A stretch of DNA of 52,698 nucleotides from Bryobacteraceae bacterium (GTDB lineage: Bacteria; Acidobacteriota; Terriglobia; Bryobacterales; Bryobacteraceae): NCBI GenBank assembly GCA_025980665.1, contig JAICXC010000020.1, positions 1 through 52,698 of the forward strand, written 5' to 3'. Positions 8,232-16,629 of this stretch are shown here, piece by piece; positions within the stretch are counted from its first letter, which is position 1; every line of letters starts with the position of its first letter. Below the pieces are notes generated by a model that saw nothing but the letters and a program-made list of their open reading frames with translations, was not told where the DNA came from and ran no database searches. The position numbers and the translations under genes are program-made.

Positions 8232-9029
8232 TTAGCCGCCTACTCTCGCCACCTGATCGATGGCCTGTTTGTTCATATCAGCCGACACGGAGACGGCCTT
8301 TTGCAGCATTTCGTATTGCCGCATTAAATCCACCAGCCGCACCGCCGATTCCGCCGGAGCGACGTTCGAGTTTTCTACTTTGCCCTGCGTCACGGTAGCG
8401 TCCATTGCAGGCGTTGACTTCACCTTCGGGTCGGTGACGCGATAGTAGCTGTTGCCCATTTTGTCTAAAGCGCTCGTGTTGGCGAAATCCACGAGTTGGA
8501 TCTTGCCCAGATCTTGGCCGTCTTGTTGGACTGTGCCGTCAGCTGCGATCTGAATTGGGCCTTGCGAAACAGTCTGAATCTTCTTGGGAGGAGCATTGGG
8601 GGGCACCACCGCGTTTACCGCGTAGCCATCCATGGTGGTCAATACCCCTGTGGTCGAAAGCTTGAACGCGCCGTTGCGGGTGTATAGAGGGCCCGAGGGG
8701 CCATCCACTTTGAAAAATCCCTTGCCTGTCAGCGCCAGATCGAGAGGATTGTCGGTGGGCGTGAGCAAGCCTTGCTGGAAATCTGTCCAGGCCTTCTGAA
8801 TCACCGGAAGCGTGGTAGGCTGCTGTCCGTTCGAGGGAACCGCTTGCTCGCCTTGGTACAGGCTGTAGAACTCGCGGTCGACTTTAAAGCCTCCAGTGTT
8901 CGAGTTGGCGAGATTGTTGGACAGGATATCCAGCGCCTCCATACGGGCACGTAGTCCACTCGCGGCGGTTGCGGCAATCTGGTCCATGAGCTGTGCCGGA
9001 AGTTGCACGTACCCGGCCAAACGGCTCAC
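8232..9029 (-). CDS. flgF: Flagellar proximal rod protein FlgF
   Basis: Proximal rod protein of the flagellar basal body, paralogous to FlgG. Landmarks are RMEALDILSNNLANSNTGGFKVD at the N-terminus, NPLDLALTGKGFFKVDGPSGPLYTRNGAF in the middle and ESAVRLVDLMRQYEMLQKAV at the C-terminus. The GTG start at 9029 has an AGGGA sequence about ten bases upstream; the in-frame ATG at 8987 (MDQIAATAASG) would match the usual FlgF N-terminus better but has no visible ribosome binding site. It is first of the minus-strand rod/ring operon. Confidence 0.94.
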   Translation of the reverse strand: MSRLAGYVQLPAQLMDQIAATAASGLRARMEALDILSNNLANSNTGGFKVDREFYSLYQGEQAVPSNGQQPTTLPVIQKAWTDFQQGLLTPTDNPLDLALTGKGFFKVDGPSGPLYTRNGAFKLSTTGVLTTMDGYAVNAVVPPNAPPKKIQTVSQGPIQIAADGTVQQDGQDLGKIQLVDFANTSALDKMGNSYYRVTDPKVKSTPAMDATVTQGKVENSNVAPAESAVRLVDLMRQYEMLQKAVSVSADMNKQAIDQVARVGG

Positions 9030-9260
9030 AACACAATTTCCCTAGAATTTTCCTAGAATTAAACGTGTTGCGTGCGATATGACTAGCCGGGCCGGTATGC
9101 CCGCTCCGTCAGGTTCCCGACGCTATTCGCTGAACCTCTGACGATTCCGTGTTCCCACGCATCTGGCCTATCCTTCTCGAATCAAGCTAACTGATTTATT
9201 GCCAACGATGCGGTGCCACTAGGCTGTGTGGCCGCGAAGTTGCATTGATGGCACCGACTC
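9030..9260. promoter_or_regulatory. Divergent flagellar promoter region
   Basis: This intergenic stretch separates the minus-strand rod/ring operon from the plus-strand hook/export operon and must hold at least one promoter for each. A short tandem repeat of TTTCC(C)TAGAATT is present at about 9037-9060, overlapping the flgF ribosome binding site region. A sigma-54-like element is seen near the plus-strand end. Confidence 0.5.
9229..9244 (+). promoter_or_regulatory. Candidate sigma-54 promoter upstream of fliK
   Basis: TGGCCGCGAAGTTGCA matches the sigma-54 pattern: GG and GC separated by exactly ten bases, with a full TTGCA at the -12 element. The predicted transcript start would lie only about six bases before the proposed fliK ATG, which is awkward. 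Either fliK starts later or the match is fortuitous. On the opposite strand the overlapping segment around 9242-9256 also has GG and GC ten bases apart, but it is a poorer match. Confidence 0.4.
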
Positions 9261-10853
9261 ATGACAGCAGCAGGAGTGCAGAATATCGATTCCGGGTCGT
9301 ATTCGCCCGCGCCGCCATCTACTTCCACATCGGACGCGAGAGGAGCCGGCGCTGCGGGTAAGCAGCCCGCGGATCCCCAGTCCCCGGCAGCTCCAGACGA
9401 GCCTTCGGATTTCCACAGCGAGCTTGCCTTGCAGCAGTCCGATAAGCAAGAGACCGATCCGGCGGCCCAAGCTGGCCCAGGAAAGCCGGACGCTGGCAAA
9501 TCCAGGAAGAAACGGAACGCGTCGGCGGATAACGCCAATCCTTCTGCTGTAATACCGGTGCAGGTGGCCGAACCTCAAAAGCAGATCCTGCCGTTTTCTT
9601 TGGCGTTGGCGCCGACACAGGAAAATGTTCAGCAGGACCAGAACGCCAAGTTCAACCAGAAAGCCACGCTAGACCAGAAAGCCACGCTAGACCAGAAAGC
9701 TACGCTAGACCAGAAAGCTACGCTAGACCAGAAAGCTACGCTGGACCAGAAAGCTACGCTGGACCAGAAAGCCGCGCCGAAGGAAACCGCTCAAGCCCCT
9801 GTCCAGAAACCCGTGCATGTGTTAACGGCGTCCCGACAGTCGGGAGCAGCCATCGATCCCAGCAGCGATTGGGGAAAAATTCAAGTTCTGCCACTGGCGC
9901 CTGTCCCGGCCGTGATCCAAGATATTCCCGCACGGCAAGAAGGAAAGAACTCGGAAGACTCGTCTTCACAGGACCAAATCATAGCGCCCCTTAAACGCGA
10001 GGCGTCCTCGAATATCCAACCAGTTTCTTTAGCCGACCTGAAGCTGTCAGCGACCGCCTCTGAGCCGGTTGCTACAGCGGTTAAAGAAACCGTCGATTCC
10101 GCGCCGTCCAGTCCCTCGGCGCTGGCGTTCGCCGCGCGGTTCGCCGCTGCGTCGCAGAAAACGATCGAGCCGGTTACGGCCAATCCATCTCCATCCCTGG
10201 CCGTCTCCGATTCGCAGCCTGCAGCTCAAATCCCGGTGCGCTACGCGGCCACTGCTCAGATTATTCAAAGCGAAGCGGTAGGCGTTGCGCAGGATGGGCC
10301 GAAAAAAGACCCAGGCAACTCTGACGAGCGATTTGCCCGCCCGGATGCGAGGAACGATATCATTCTGCCTCGATTTGAAGCCGCGAGCGAACCAGCTCCC
10401 AGCGCCGCCTCCGCGGCGCCCCAGCCGGCTGCTCCCACTGCTCGCCCGGAATCCACCACCGAACCGCCCTCCGCACCGTCCACGTCATCCCACGATATTC
10501 GCGTGCAGGTGCCGGACAACAAGGGCGGCTCCACGCAGGTTCGGTTCGTCGAGTCCGGAGGTGAAGTTCGAGTATCGGTGCGTACCGCAGACGAAGGATT
10601 GGCGCAGAACCTACGCACTCACTTGAACGATCTAACCCAGAGGTTATCCGACGGCGGCACACCGGCCGAAATCTGGAAGCCAGTCTCAAGCGGGGCGTCG
10701 GCGCAAAACGATCCGCAGCAGCAAAGCCAACCCGACGGTCGCGGTTCGGGCGGACAGGGGTCCGGCGGCCAGGGCGAACAACAGGATCGCCAGCAGAAAC
10801 GGCCGGCCTGGCTCGAGGAAATGGAAACTTCGCTGCAGGGCGAACAGAACTAG
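9261..10853 (+). CDS. fliK: Flagellar hook-length control protein FliK
   Basis: Secreted ruler that sets hook length and switches export specificity through FlhB. The 530-residue protein is Pro/Ala/Ser/Gln-rich and largely disordered, with a conserved C-terminal hook domain (about 410-480): the VQVPDNKGGSTQVRFVESGG segment, then EVRVSVRTADEGLAQNLRTHLNDLTQRL. Residues 132-173 are seven hexapeptide repeats of the DQKATL type, encoded by an 18-base minisatellite. The ATG at 9261 lacks a clear ribosome binding site. The gene heads the plus-strand hook/export operon, directly before flgD and flgE as in many flagellar clusters. Confidence 0.87.
   Translation: MTAAGVQNIDSGSYSPAPPSTSTSDARGAGAAGKQPADPQSPAAPDEPSDFHSELALQQSDKQETDPAAQAGPGKPDAGKSRKKRNASADNANPSAVIPVQVAEPQKQILPFSLALAPTQENVQQDQNAKFNQKATLDQKATLDQKATLDQKATLDQKATLDQKATLDQKAAPKETAQAPVQKPVHVLTASRQSGAAIDPSSDWGKIQVLPLAPVPAVIQDIPARQEGKNSEDSSSQDQIIAPLKREASSNIQPVSLADLKLSATASEPVATAVKETVDSAPSSPSALAFAARFAAASQKTIEPVTANPSPSLAVSDSQPAAQIPVRYAATAQIIQSEAVGVAQDGPKKDPGNSDERFARPDARNDIILPRFEAASEPAPSAASAAPQPAAPTARPESTTEPPSAPSTSSHDIRVQVPDNKGGSTQVRFVESGGEVRVSVRTADEGLAQNLRTHLNDLTQRLSDGGTPAEIWKPVSSGASAQNDPQQQSQPDGRGSGGQGSGGQGEQQDRQQKRPAWLEEMETSLQGEQN
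9654..9779 (+). repeat. 18-base tandem repeat inside fliK, seven copies
   Basis: Seven contiguous units of the pattern GACCAGAAAGCYACGCTR, all in frame and giving DQKATL repeats. The first unit begins AAC and the last is altered (ending GCCGCGCCG). Inner units differ by one or two silent changes that are ordered along the array (GCC to GCT, then CTA to CTG), as expected for expansion by slippage or unequal exchange. Confidence 0.97.
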
Positions 10854-10887
10854 GGAACCACACTCAGAAACAACGGAGGAACTTTTC

Positions 10888-11241
10888 ATGACGATTCAAG
10901 GTCAAAATCCGATCACCGACCCGACCGCAATGACGAACCAAGTGGCGTCCAGCACCCCGACTACCACTGCCACCTCCAGTGGGGCCACCCCCAGCACGGC
11001 CACCCCGAGCATTGACGGCCTCGCCACGGAAAATACCTTCCTGCAACTACTTGTTGCCCAGATCAAGAATCAGGATCCGACCAATCCCACCGATTCGGTT
11101 CAGTTCCTTACTCAGTTGGCACAATTCAGCCAGTTGGAGCAACTGATCGGAATCCGCCAGGAACTTCAGCCGCCCGCGGCGTCGACGGCAACCACGAACC
11201 AGAACAGTGGAACTACGGGTACCACTGGCACCACTAATTAA
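10888..11241 (+). CDS. flgD: Flagellar hook-assembly scaffold FlgD, short form
   Basis: Hook cap protein that guides assembly of FlgE. The family core is present: ENTFLQLLVAQIKNQDPTNPTDSVQFLTQLAQFSQLEQLIG (about 50-90). At 117 residues the protein lacks the C-terminal FlgD Ig-like/Tudor-like domains found in the 230-residue enterobacterial protein; it ends in a Thr/Gly/Asn-rich tail. A good GGAGGAA ribosome binding site precedes the ATG. It lies between fliK and flgE. Confidence 0.93.
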   Translation: MTIQGQNPITDPTAMTNQVASSTPTTTATSSGATPSTATPSIDGLATENTFLQLLVAQIKNQDPTNPTDSVQFLTQLAQFSQLEQLIGIRQELQPPAASTATTNQNSGTTGTTGTTN

Positions 11242-11277
11242 TTCATTCCACGATTCATCAAATAAGGAGATTAATAC

Positions 11278-12510
11278 ATGTCATTTTCAACAGCGCTTTC
11301 CGGACTGGCCGCGAACAACACAGCCTTGGACGTGGTCGGTAACAATCTTTCCAACTTGAACACTACCGGGTTCAAGGCCGACGCCATTCAGTTCAAGGAC
11401 ATCATGGGTCAGACTTCGGGAGCCACCGAGATCGGCGCCGGCGTCGCTACCTCGGGCACCAGCAAGCAATTCACCCAGGGATCCATTCAACCCACTTCCG
11501 GCGCTCTGGATGCCGCTATCGAAGGCAATGGACTATTCGTTGTGCGGAATAGCGCGGGGAGCACGCTTTATACGCGAGCCGGCAGCTTTAAGTTCGATGG
11601 AACCGGAACCCTGGTTACCTCGACTGGGGAGAAGGTTCAAGGGTGGACCGCCGTCAATGGTGTTCTTAACACCACCGGAAACACGGGCGATATTTCTATC
11701 ACTGCCGTCGCGTCACAGCCTCCTACCCCCACCACTCAAATGAGCCTAACCGCCAATCTGGACGCGGGCGCCGCGGTCAATTCGAGTTTTTCGACCCCGC
11801 TTCAAGTCGTGGATTCGCTCGGTGTCACCCACATCCTGACGTATACCTTCACCAAGACCGGTCCGAACGCCTGGAAATATGACGTTTCGATCCCCGGCGA
11901 CGATCTTACGGGCGGCACTGCAGGCAGTTCCACGTCGTTGGCGAACGGCAGTCTTACGTTCGATAGCGCCGGCGCTCTGACATCGCCATTGGCTACGGCT
12001 CCCGTGAGCGTCAAGACCACGACCGGACTGGTGAGCGGAGCCGCCAATCTGGATATGACATGGTCTCTATACAGCCCCTCCGGAGATGGTTTGCTGAGCC
12101 AGTTCTCGCAGACCTCCGCGGCCTCGGCCACGTCACAGGATGGTGTCCTGGCCGCACAGCTCACCGGCATCACGCTGGGCGACGGCGGAACCCTGATGGC
12201 AACGTTCTCCAGTGGAAAACAAGTTTCCATCGCTCAGGTTGCCTTGGCCGCCATCGGAAATCCGGATTCGCTGCTATCTGTTGGCAACAACAATTTTCAA
12301 CTGGGCACGGATACTCTCACTCCCACCATCGGGCTTCCACAAACTGGTAATCGCGGGCAAATCCTGGGCGGTTCGCTGGAATCCTCCAACGTGGACTTGG
12401 CGAAGGAGTTCACCAACCTGATCATTTATCAACGAGGCTATCAGGCCAATGCCAAGGTCATCACCACGCAGGATCAGCTCAGCCAGGTGCTTCTTAATAT
12501 CAAGCAGTAG
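11278..12510 (+). CDS. flgE: Flagellar hook protein FlgE
   Basis: Subunit of the flagellar hook. The 410 residues contain the N-terminal rod/hook motif (STALSGLAANNTALDVVGNN, then LSNLNTTGFKA), the FlgE-specific middle block (LDAAIEGNGLFVVRNSAG, LYTRAGSFKFD), the FlgE D2 region with SLTANLDAGA and VVDSLGVTHILTYTF, and the C-terminal SSNVDLAKEFTNLIIYQRGYQANAKVITTQD. An AAGGAG ribosome binding site lies upstream. It is 36 bases downstream of flgD. Confidence 0.97.
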   Translation: MSFSTALSGLAANNTALDVVGNNLSNLNTTGFKADAIQFKDIMGQTSGATEIGAGVATSGTSKQFTQGSIQPTSGALDAAIEGNGLFVVRNSAGSTLYTRAGSFKFDGTGTLVTSTGEKVQGWTAVNGVLNTTGNTGDISITAVASQPPTPTTQMSLTANLDAGAAVNSSFSTPLQVVDSLGVTHILTYTFTKTGPNAWKYDVSIPGDDLTGGTAGSSTSLANGSLTFDSAGALTSPLATAPVSVKTTTGLVSGAANLDMTWSLYSPSGDGLLSQFSQTSAASATSQDGVLAAQLTGITLGDGGTLMATFSSGKQVSIAQVALAAIGNPDSLLSVGNNNFQLGTDTLTPTIGLPQTGNRGQILGGSLESSNVDLAKEFTNLIIYQRGYQANAKVITTQDQLSQVLLNIKQ

Positions 12511-12533
12511 CGTCTAGCGGTTAAGGATAATCG

Positions 12534-12788
12534 GTGACCTTCAACGAACAGATGACGCACTACGGCAAGCTGCCGCTGCCGCTTGAGCCCGAATTGGGCA
12601 GGTGCAGCCTGACGGTGGGAGAGATTTTAGCGCTCGCTCCGGGGAGCTTGATCAAGCTCTCCCGGCCAGTGGGCGAAAAGATCGACATCAATGTGGCTGG
12701 CGTGCGATTTGGGTCGGGTGAACTGATTCGGATGGGCGGCATCCTTTCCTTGCGCATCGCCGGCTTTCACTCCGCACACTCAGACTAA
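12534..12788 (+). CDS. fliN: Flagellar switch protein FliN, SpoA domain only
   Basis: C-ring component at the cytoplasmic base of the motor. The 84 residues are almost entirely one SpoA/FliN domain: LTVGEILALAPGSLIKLSRPVGEKIDINVAGVRFGSGELI. The extra N-terminal region of longer FliN proteins is missing. The GTG start at 12534 has AAGGA a few bases upstream. It is placed between flgE and fliO, consistent with the usual fliN-fliO-fliP order. Confidence 0.88.
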   Translation: MTFNEQMTHYGKLPLPLEPELGRCSLTVGEILALAPGSLIKLSRPVGEKIDINVAGVRFGSGELIRMGGILSLRIAGFHSAHSD

Positions 12789-12819
12789 CGCCAAATCGAG
12801 AAGACACTGACGAAACACA

Positions 12820-13110
12820 ATGGAATGGACCGAACAGTTATTAGCCGTGATGGTGGTCTTGGGACTGCTATGCGGTTGCCTGTGGCTCTTGAAACGAAAA
12901 GGATGGGCGCGCACGAGTTTCCGGCGGCCCGCACGCCCCGGACAGCCGCGTCTGGAAGTACTCGACCGCTTGGCGCTGGGACCCCAGCATTCCTTACACC
13001 TGATCCGCCTGGCGGACCGGACCCTGCTGGTCGGGCTGTCGCCGCAGGGATGCAATCTCCTCGAGAGTGGTCCAGCGATGACGCTTCCGGCAGCGGGACT
13101 GGAAAGCTGA
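12820..13110 (+). CDS. fliO: Flagellar biosynthesis protein FliO
   Basis: Membrane protein that assists FliP during assembly of the flagellar export gate. At 96 residues it has one N-terminal transmembrane helix (about 6-24), a basic stretch, and the conserved cytoplasmic segment LEVLDRLALGPQHSLHLIRLADRTLLVGLSPQGCNLL typical of FliO. The stop codon overlaps the start of fliP. Confidence 0.88.
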   Translation: MEWTEQLLAVMVVLGLLCGCLWLLKRKGWARTSFRRPARPGQPRLEVLDRLALGPQHSLHLIRLADRTLLVGLSPQGCNLLESGPAMTLPAAGLES

Positions 13111-13841
13111 TGATCCGCGCGGGATATCTTTTATTACTGGCCGGGACGGCGGCAGTGGCCGCACCCGCGGCCAATTCTCCACTGGCCAAGATGGGTGTGG
13201 GTTCGAGCGGCGGCACGCTGAGTTTGCCGATGGAGATCGCGGTATCTCTCACCCTGCTCACGCTGCTGCCCGCGGCCGTGATGTGCATCACGCCGTTTCT
13301 GCGCATCACTGTGGTGCTGCACTTCTTGCGGCAAGCGCTCGGCACCCAGGCGACGCCCTCAAACCAGGTGCTGATCGGGCTGGCGATGTTTCTCACTATC
13401 GTGATCGTGCAACCCGTGGCTGAAGATATTTACCACAAAGCCTGGGAGCCGATGGACCAAGGTACGATGACCGCCGCCCAGGCATTCGATGCAGGTTCAA
13501 AGCCGCTCAAGACGTTCCTGGCTCGCTTCACCAGGGAAAAAGATATTAAGCTGTTCGTCGAAATCACCAAAGCTCCGCCGCCGCGGAATGTCGAGGATCT
13601 GAGTCTCTCGGTTCTGATTCCTTCCTACATCCTCTCTGAGCTGAAAACCGGATTCCAGATCGGCGCGCTGCTGTTTCTGCCGTTCCTGGTGATCGACCTG
13701 GTGGTCGCTTCGGTGACCCTATCCATCGGCATGGTCCAGTTACCTCCGGTGATGATCTCCGCCCCATTCAAGATCCTGCTGTTTGTATTAGTCGACGGCT
13801 GGAATCTAGTGGTGGGCTCGCTGGTGAAATCCTTTTATTAG
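13110..13841 (+). CDS. fliP: Flagellar export gate protein FliP
   Basis: Core pore subunit of the type III flagellar export apparatus. The 243-residue product begins with a cleavable signal sequence (MIRAGYLLLLAGTAAVAA) as in enterobacterial FliP. It then shows the hallmark blocks MCITPFLRITVVLHFLRQALGT, PSNQVLIGLAMFLTIVIVQP, LIPSYILSELKTGFQIG and MVQLPPVMISAPFKILLFVLVDGW. The start used here is the ATG at 13110, which overlaps the fliO stop by one base. The same frame is open upstream to 12825, but that part reads fliO in the wrong frame. Confidence 0.96.
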   Translation: MIRAGYLLLLAGTAAVAAPAANSPLAKMGVGSSGGTLSLPMEIAVSLTLLTLLPAAVMCITPFLRITVVLHFLRQALGTQATPSNQVLIGLAMFLTIVIVQPVAEDIYHKAWEPMDQGTMTAAQAFDAGSKPLKTFLARFTREKDIKLFVEITKAPPPRNVEDLSLSVLIPSYILSELKTGFQIGALLFLPFLVIDLVVASVTLSIGMVQLPPVMISAPFKILLFVLVDGWNLVVGSLVKSFY

Positions 13842-13857
13842 AAGAGAGAGCTGATTC

Positions 13858-14127
13858 ATGTCACCGGAAAACGCAATTCATGTGATTCGCGAAGCGCTGA
13901 TGGCCGCCTTCTGGCTGAGCGCCCCCCTGTTGGCGATCGGCTTCTGCGTCGGCATCGTAATGAACCTGATCCAGGTCGCTACGTCTCTGCAAGATTCCGC
14001 TTTCAGCACCTTCCCACGGCTAGTCGCGTTTCTGGCAGGACTCGTTCTCCTCATGCCGTGGATGCTCAACAAGCTCACAACTTATACCTCCGCCGTCTTC
14101 ACCGATATCGCCAAGTATGGGCACTGA
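13858..14127 (+). CDS. fliQ: Flagellar export gate protein FliQ
   Basis: Small two-helix membrane subunit of the export gate. The 89 residues match the family in length and pattern: ALMAAFWLSAPLLAIGFCVGIVMNLIQVATSLQDSAFSTFPR, then a second helix up to residue about 75. An AAGAGAGAG sequence lies upstream of the ATG. The 3' end overlaps the fliR start by 11 bases. Confidence 0.96.
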   Translation: MSPENAIHVIREALMAAFWLSAPLLAIGFCVGIVMNLIQVATSLQDSAFSTFPRLVAFLAGLVLLMPWMLNKLTTYTSAVFTDIAKYGH

Positions 14128-14890
14128 GCTGAAGCTCGAGATTGGCACGCTGTATGCGTTCCTCCTCGTGCTAGCGCGGGTGTCCGGCGTATTTGTGTTC
14201 GTGCCGCTGCCGGGCATTAATGCCGGTCCGGGCATCATTCGCGTGGCGCTCTCCGCCAGCATCACACTGGCGCTTATGCCATTGTGGCCTACGATCCCTT
14301 CCACGGGCCTAGGTTTTGGAACCTTGATCGGATGGATACTGGCCGAGGCTGGGTTAGGGATCGGCGTGGGAGTCGCCGTCGCGTTTCTGGCGGAAATATT
14401 TCAGATGGGCGCGCAGATCATCAGCTTGCAAGCCGGCTATTCGTTCGCCTCCACCATCGATCCGACCTCCGGCGCCGATTCGAGTGTCCTGCTGTCCATA
14501 GCGCAGACCGCCGCCGGCCTTCTGTTCTTTGCTTCCGGCCTGGATCACCAGATCCTGTTGGCCTTCGCGCAGAGTCTTCGCGCGCATCCTCCGGGGCAAG
14601 TAGTGCTCAGCAGTTCCATGCTCAACCAGGTGGTTCAGACGGGATCGGTCATGTTCAGCACCGGTCTGCGACTGGTGCTGCCGTTGCTGGCGTTGCTCCT
14701 GATCGTGGATATTTCTCTCGCCTTGCTTGGGCGGCTCAATTCGCAACTCCAACTGATCACTCTGGCATTTCCCATCAAGATGCTGGTGTCATTGGGATTG
14801 CTCGCGTGGCTAGTCTTGGTATTTCCGCAGGTGCTGGCGCAGGCCGCGACTCCCATTATGCGGCTGGTCCGGCAGCTTCTCCTGGGTTGA
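14117..14890 (+). CDS. fliR: Flagellar export gate protein FliR
   Basis: Polytopic subunit that completes the FliP5-FliQ4-FliR1 export gate. The 257-residue protein has about six hydrophobic helices and the FliR signatures ARVSGVFVFVPLPG near the N-terminus, FLAEIFQMGAQIISLQAGYSF in the middle, and VDISLALLGRLNSQLQLITLAFPIKMLVSLGLL towards the C-terminus. It overlaps fliQ by 11 bases and precedes flhB by 34 bases. Confidence 0.96.
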   Translation: MGTELKLEIGTLYAFLLVLARVSGVFVFVPLPGINAGPGIIRVALSASITLALMPLWPTIPSTGLGFGTLIGWILAEAGLGIGVGVAVAFLAEIFQMGAQIISLQAGYSFASTIDPTSGADSSVLLSIAQTAAGLLFFASGLDHQILLAFAQSLRAHPPGQVVLSSSMLNQVVQTGSVMFSTGLRLVLPLLALLLIVDISLALLGRLNSQLQLITLAFPIKMLVSLGLLAWLVLVFPQVLAQAATPIMRLVRQLLLG

Positions 14891-14924
14891 TATTGGGCTG
14901 AGAGGAGTTTGAGATTCCCCTGTC

Positions 14925-15986
14925 ATGGCCGGCGATTCACACAGTAAAACAGAGAAGCCTTCACCGCGGCGGCTGCATAAAGCCCGCGAGGAAGGCAAGT
15001 TCCCCGCATCGCGCGAACTGGTAGCCGCCACGCAGTTTATCGTGTTCATTGTCATCGCCTTTGCGTGGTTCCCGGGCTGGCTGAGCACCATGAAGGCTAT
15101 GCTCCGGACGTCGCTCACAGAGTCTTTTCACGCCGACCTGAGCGTCGCTACTTTTCCGGGCATTGCCTCTGCACTCCTGCAGCGTGCATTCATTCCACTC
15201 TCCGTTATCGGAGGACTCACCGTTGTCTTGACCCTGAGCGTACATCTGTTCGTCACCAAGTTGGGCTTCAGTCTGCAGAAACTGACACCCGATTTTGGCC
15301 GGTTCAATCCCGTGGCCAAGATCAAGAACATGGCCTTCCAGGGCCCCATGGCGCTTCTGCAAGCCTCCGCCATGCTGGTGCTGTTCTCACTGGCGATTGT
15401 TTCCATTGCCCGGGCGAACGCCGATCTGCTTCTCACCCTTCCGTTCATGAGCTTGGATTCGGGACTCCTGAAAGTCGGTGCCTCCATCAAAGACATTATG
15501 TGGAAGGCCGCCGGAGTATTCCTGGTGTTCGGCTTAATCGATCTATTCCGCCAAAAACGCAAATTTAACAAGGACCTCCGCATGAGCAAGCACGAGGTCA
15601 AACAAGAATCCAAGGAGAACGAAGGAAGTCCGATCATCAAGGGAAAGATTCGCCGCTTGCAGCGCGATCTCGCCCGCCGCCGCATGATGCAGAACGTGGC
15701 CACGGCGACCGCGGTGATCGTGAACCCGACCCACTACGCCATCGCTCTGCGCTACGACCACGAGACCATGGCGACCCCCATGGTCGTGGCCAAGGGTAAG
15801 AATTACCTGGCGCTACGCATCCGGCAGCGTGCCCTGGAACACAATATCCCGCTGGTGGAAAATCCGCCGCTAGCACAGGCCTTGTACAAGTCCGTGGACG
15901 TGGGCAAGGAGATTCCGGCGCATCTGTATCGAGCCGTGGCCGAAGTGCTGGCCTACATTTACCGCTTGACGAGGACGCGCCGCTAA
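14925..15986 (+). CDS. flhB: Flagellar export switch protein FlhB
   Basis: Inner-membrane export protein that changes substrate class from rod/hook to filament after hook completion, together with FliK. The 353 residues have the N-terminal KTEKPSPRRLHKAREEGKFPASREL motif, four transmembrane helices (about 35-205), and a cytoplasmic domain. The autocleavage motif NPTH lies at 267-270 (VIVNPTHYAIALRYD), close to its position in enterobacterial FlhB. It follows fliR in the plus-strand operon. Confidence 0.97.
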   Translation: MAGDSHSKTEKPSPRRLHKAREEGKFPASRELVAATQFIVFIVIAFAWFPGWLSTMKAMLRTSLTESFHADLSVATFPGIASALLQRAFIPLSVIGGLTVVLTLSVHLFVTKLGFSLQKLTPDFGRFNPVAKIKNMAFQGPMALLQASAMLVLFSLAIVSIARANADLLLTLPFMSLDSGLLKVGASIKDIMWKAAGVFLVFGLIDLFRQKRKFNKDLRMSKHEVKQESKENEGSPIIKGKIRRLQRDLARRRMMQNVATATAVIVNPTHYAIALRYDHETMATPMVVAKGKNYLALRIRQRALEHNIPLVENPPLAQALYKSVDVGKEIPAHLYRAVAEVLAYIYRLTRTRR

Positions 15987-16030
15987 GGTTCGCTAAATAT
16001 TCTCAGTGGTTTGGCCGATGGATCTTACGA

Positions 16031-16618
16031 ATGTGGTGGCTGGCAATCTTCCTGGCGCAGGATGTTCACGCACAGCAGTCTGAACGCGTCCGCACGGCCA
16101 TGGCCGCATCGATTGAAAAACAGCGTGCGTCCGTCGAGCAGCAGCTCAAATTTATCAAGGCGCCGGTGCCTCCGGTCCTCGCGATGCCACCGTCCCTCAC
16201 TGTTCCGCCTCCGGTGGCCTTCGCATGCGATCCGGTGGCGCCCCCCGAACTAAGCAAGATGATCGACAACGTCGCTCGGGAGCATAGCGTCGATCCGGAC
16301 TTGGTTCGGGAAGTAGCGCGACAGGAATCCGGGTTCCACGCCTGCGCGGTGTCTCCCAAAGGCGCGCAGGGCCTGATGCAGCTGATGCCCGCCACACAAG
16401 CGGAATTCGAGGTGCGCGATCCCTTCGATCCGCAAGAGAGCCTTTCGGCCGGCGCGAAGCTGCTGAAGCAGCTGCTCGATCGCTACCATGGTGACCTGGC
16501 TCTGGCGCTCAGCGCCTACAATGCCGGCATGACTCGCGTGGACCGGACGTTTACGGTTCCTGAGATTCCGGAGACCAAGGGTTACGTAACCGATATCCTC
16601 GGCCGTCTGGGAAAATAA
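16031..16618 (+). CDS. Secreted lytic transglycosylase (SLT family)
   Basis: Predicted to cleave peptidoglycan glycan strands in the periplasm. The 195 residues comprise a short signal peptide (about 1-14, ending VHA), a coiled, proline-containing spacer, and an SLT domain from about 72. The catalytic glutamate is E99 in RQESGFHACAVSPKGAQGLMQLMPAT; the DPQESLSAGAKLL and LALSAYNAG motifs follow. It lies 44 bases after flhB on the same strand, so it is probably part of the flagellar operon. Because FlgJ here lacks a hydrolase domain, this enzyme is a good candidate for opening the wall for the rod. It ends 11 bases before a convergent gene. Confidence 0.9.
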   Translation: MWWLAIFLAQDVHAQQSERVRTAMAASIEKQRASVEQQLKFIKAPVPPVLAMPPSLTVPPPVAFACDPVAPPELSKMIDNVAREHSVDPDLVREVARQESGFHACAVSPKGAQGLMQLMPATQAEFEVRDPFDPQESLSAGAKLLKQLLDRYHGDLALALSAYNAGMTRVDRTFTVPEIPETKGYVTDILGRLGK

Positions 16619-16629
16619 TTGCGTTTATC

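Noticed and set aside
9654..9779. CRISPR-like array
   Set aside because: The units are contiguous without spacers and code in frame for FliK.
12825..13109. N-terminal extension of fliP in the open frame
   Set aside because: The stretch lies in another frame of fliO, and FliP family proteins start with the signal sequence at 13110.
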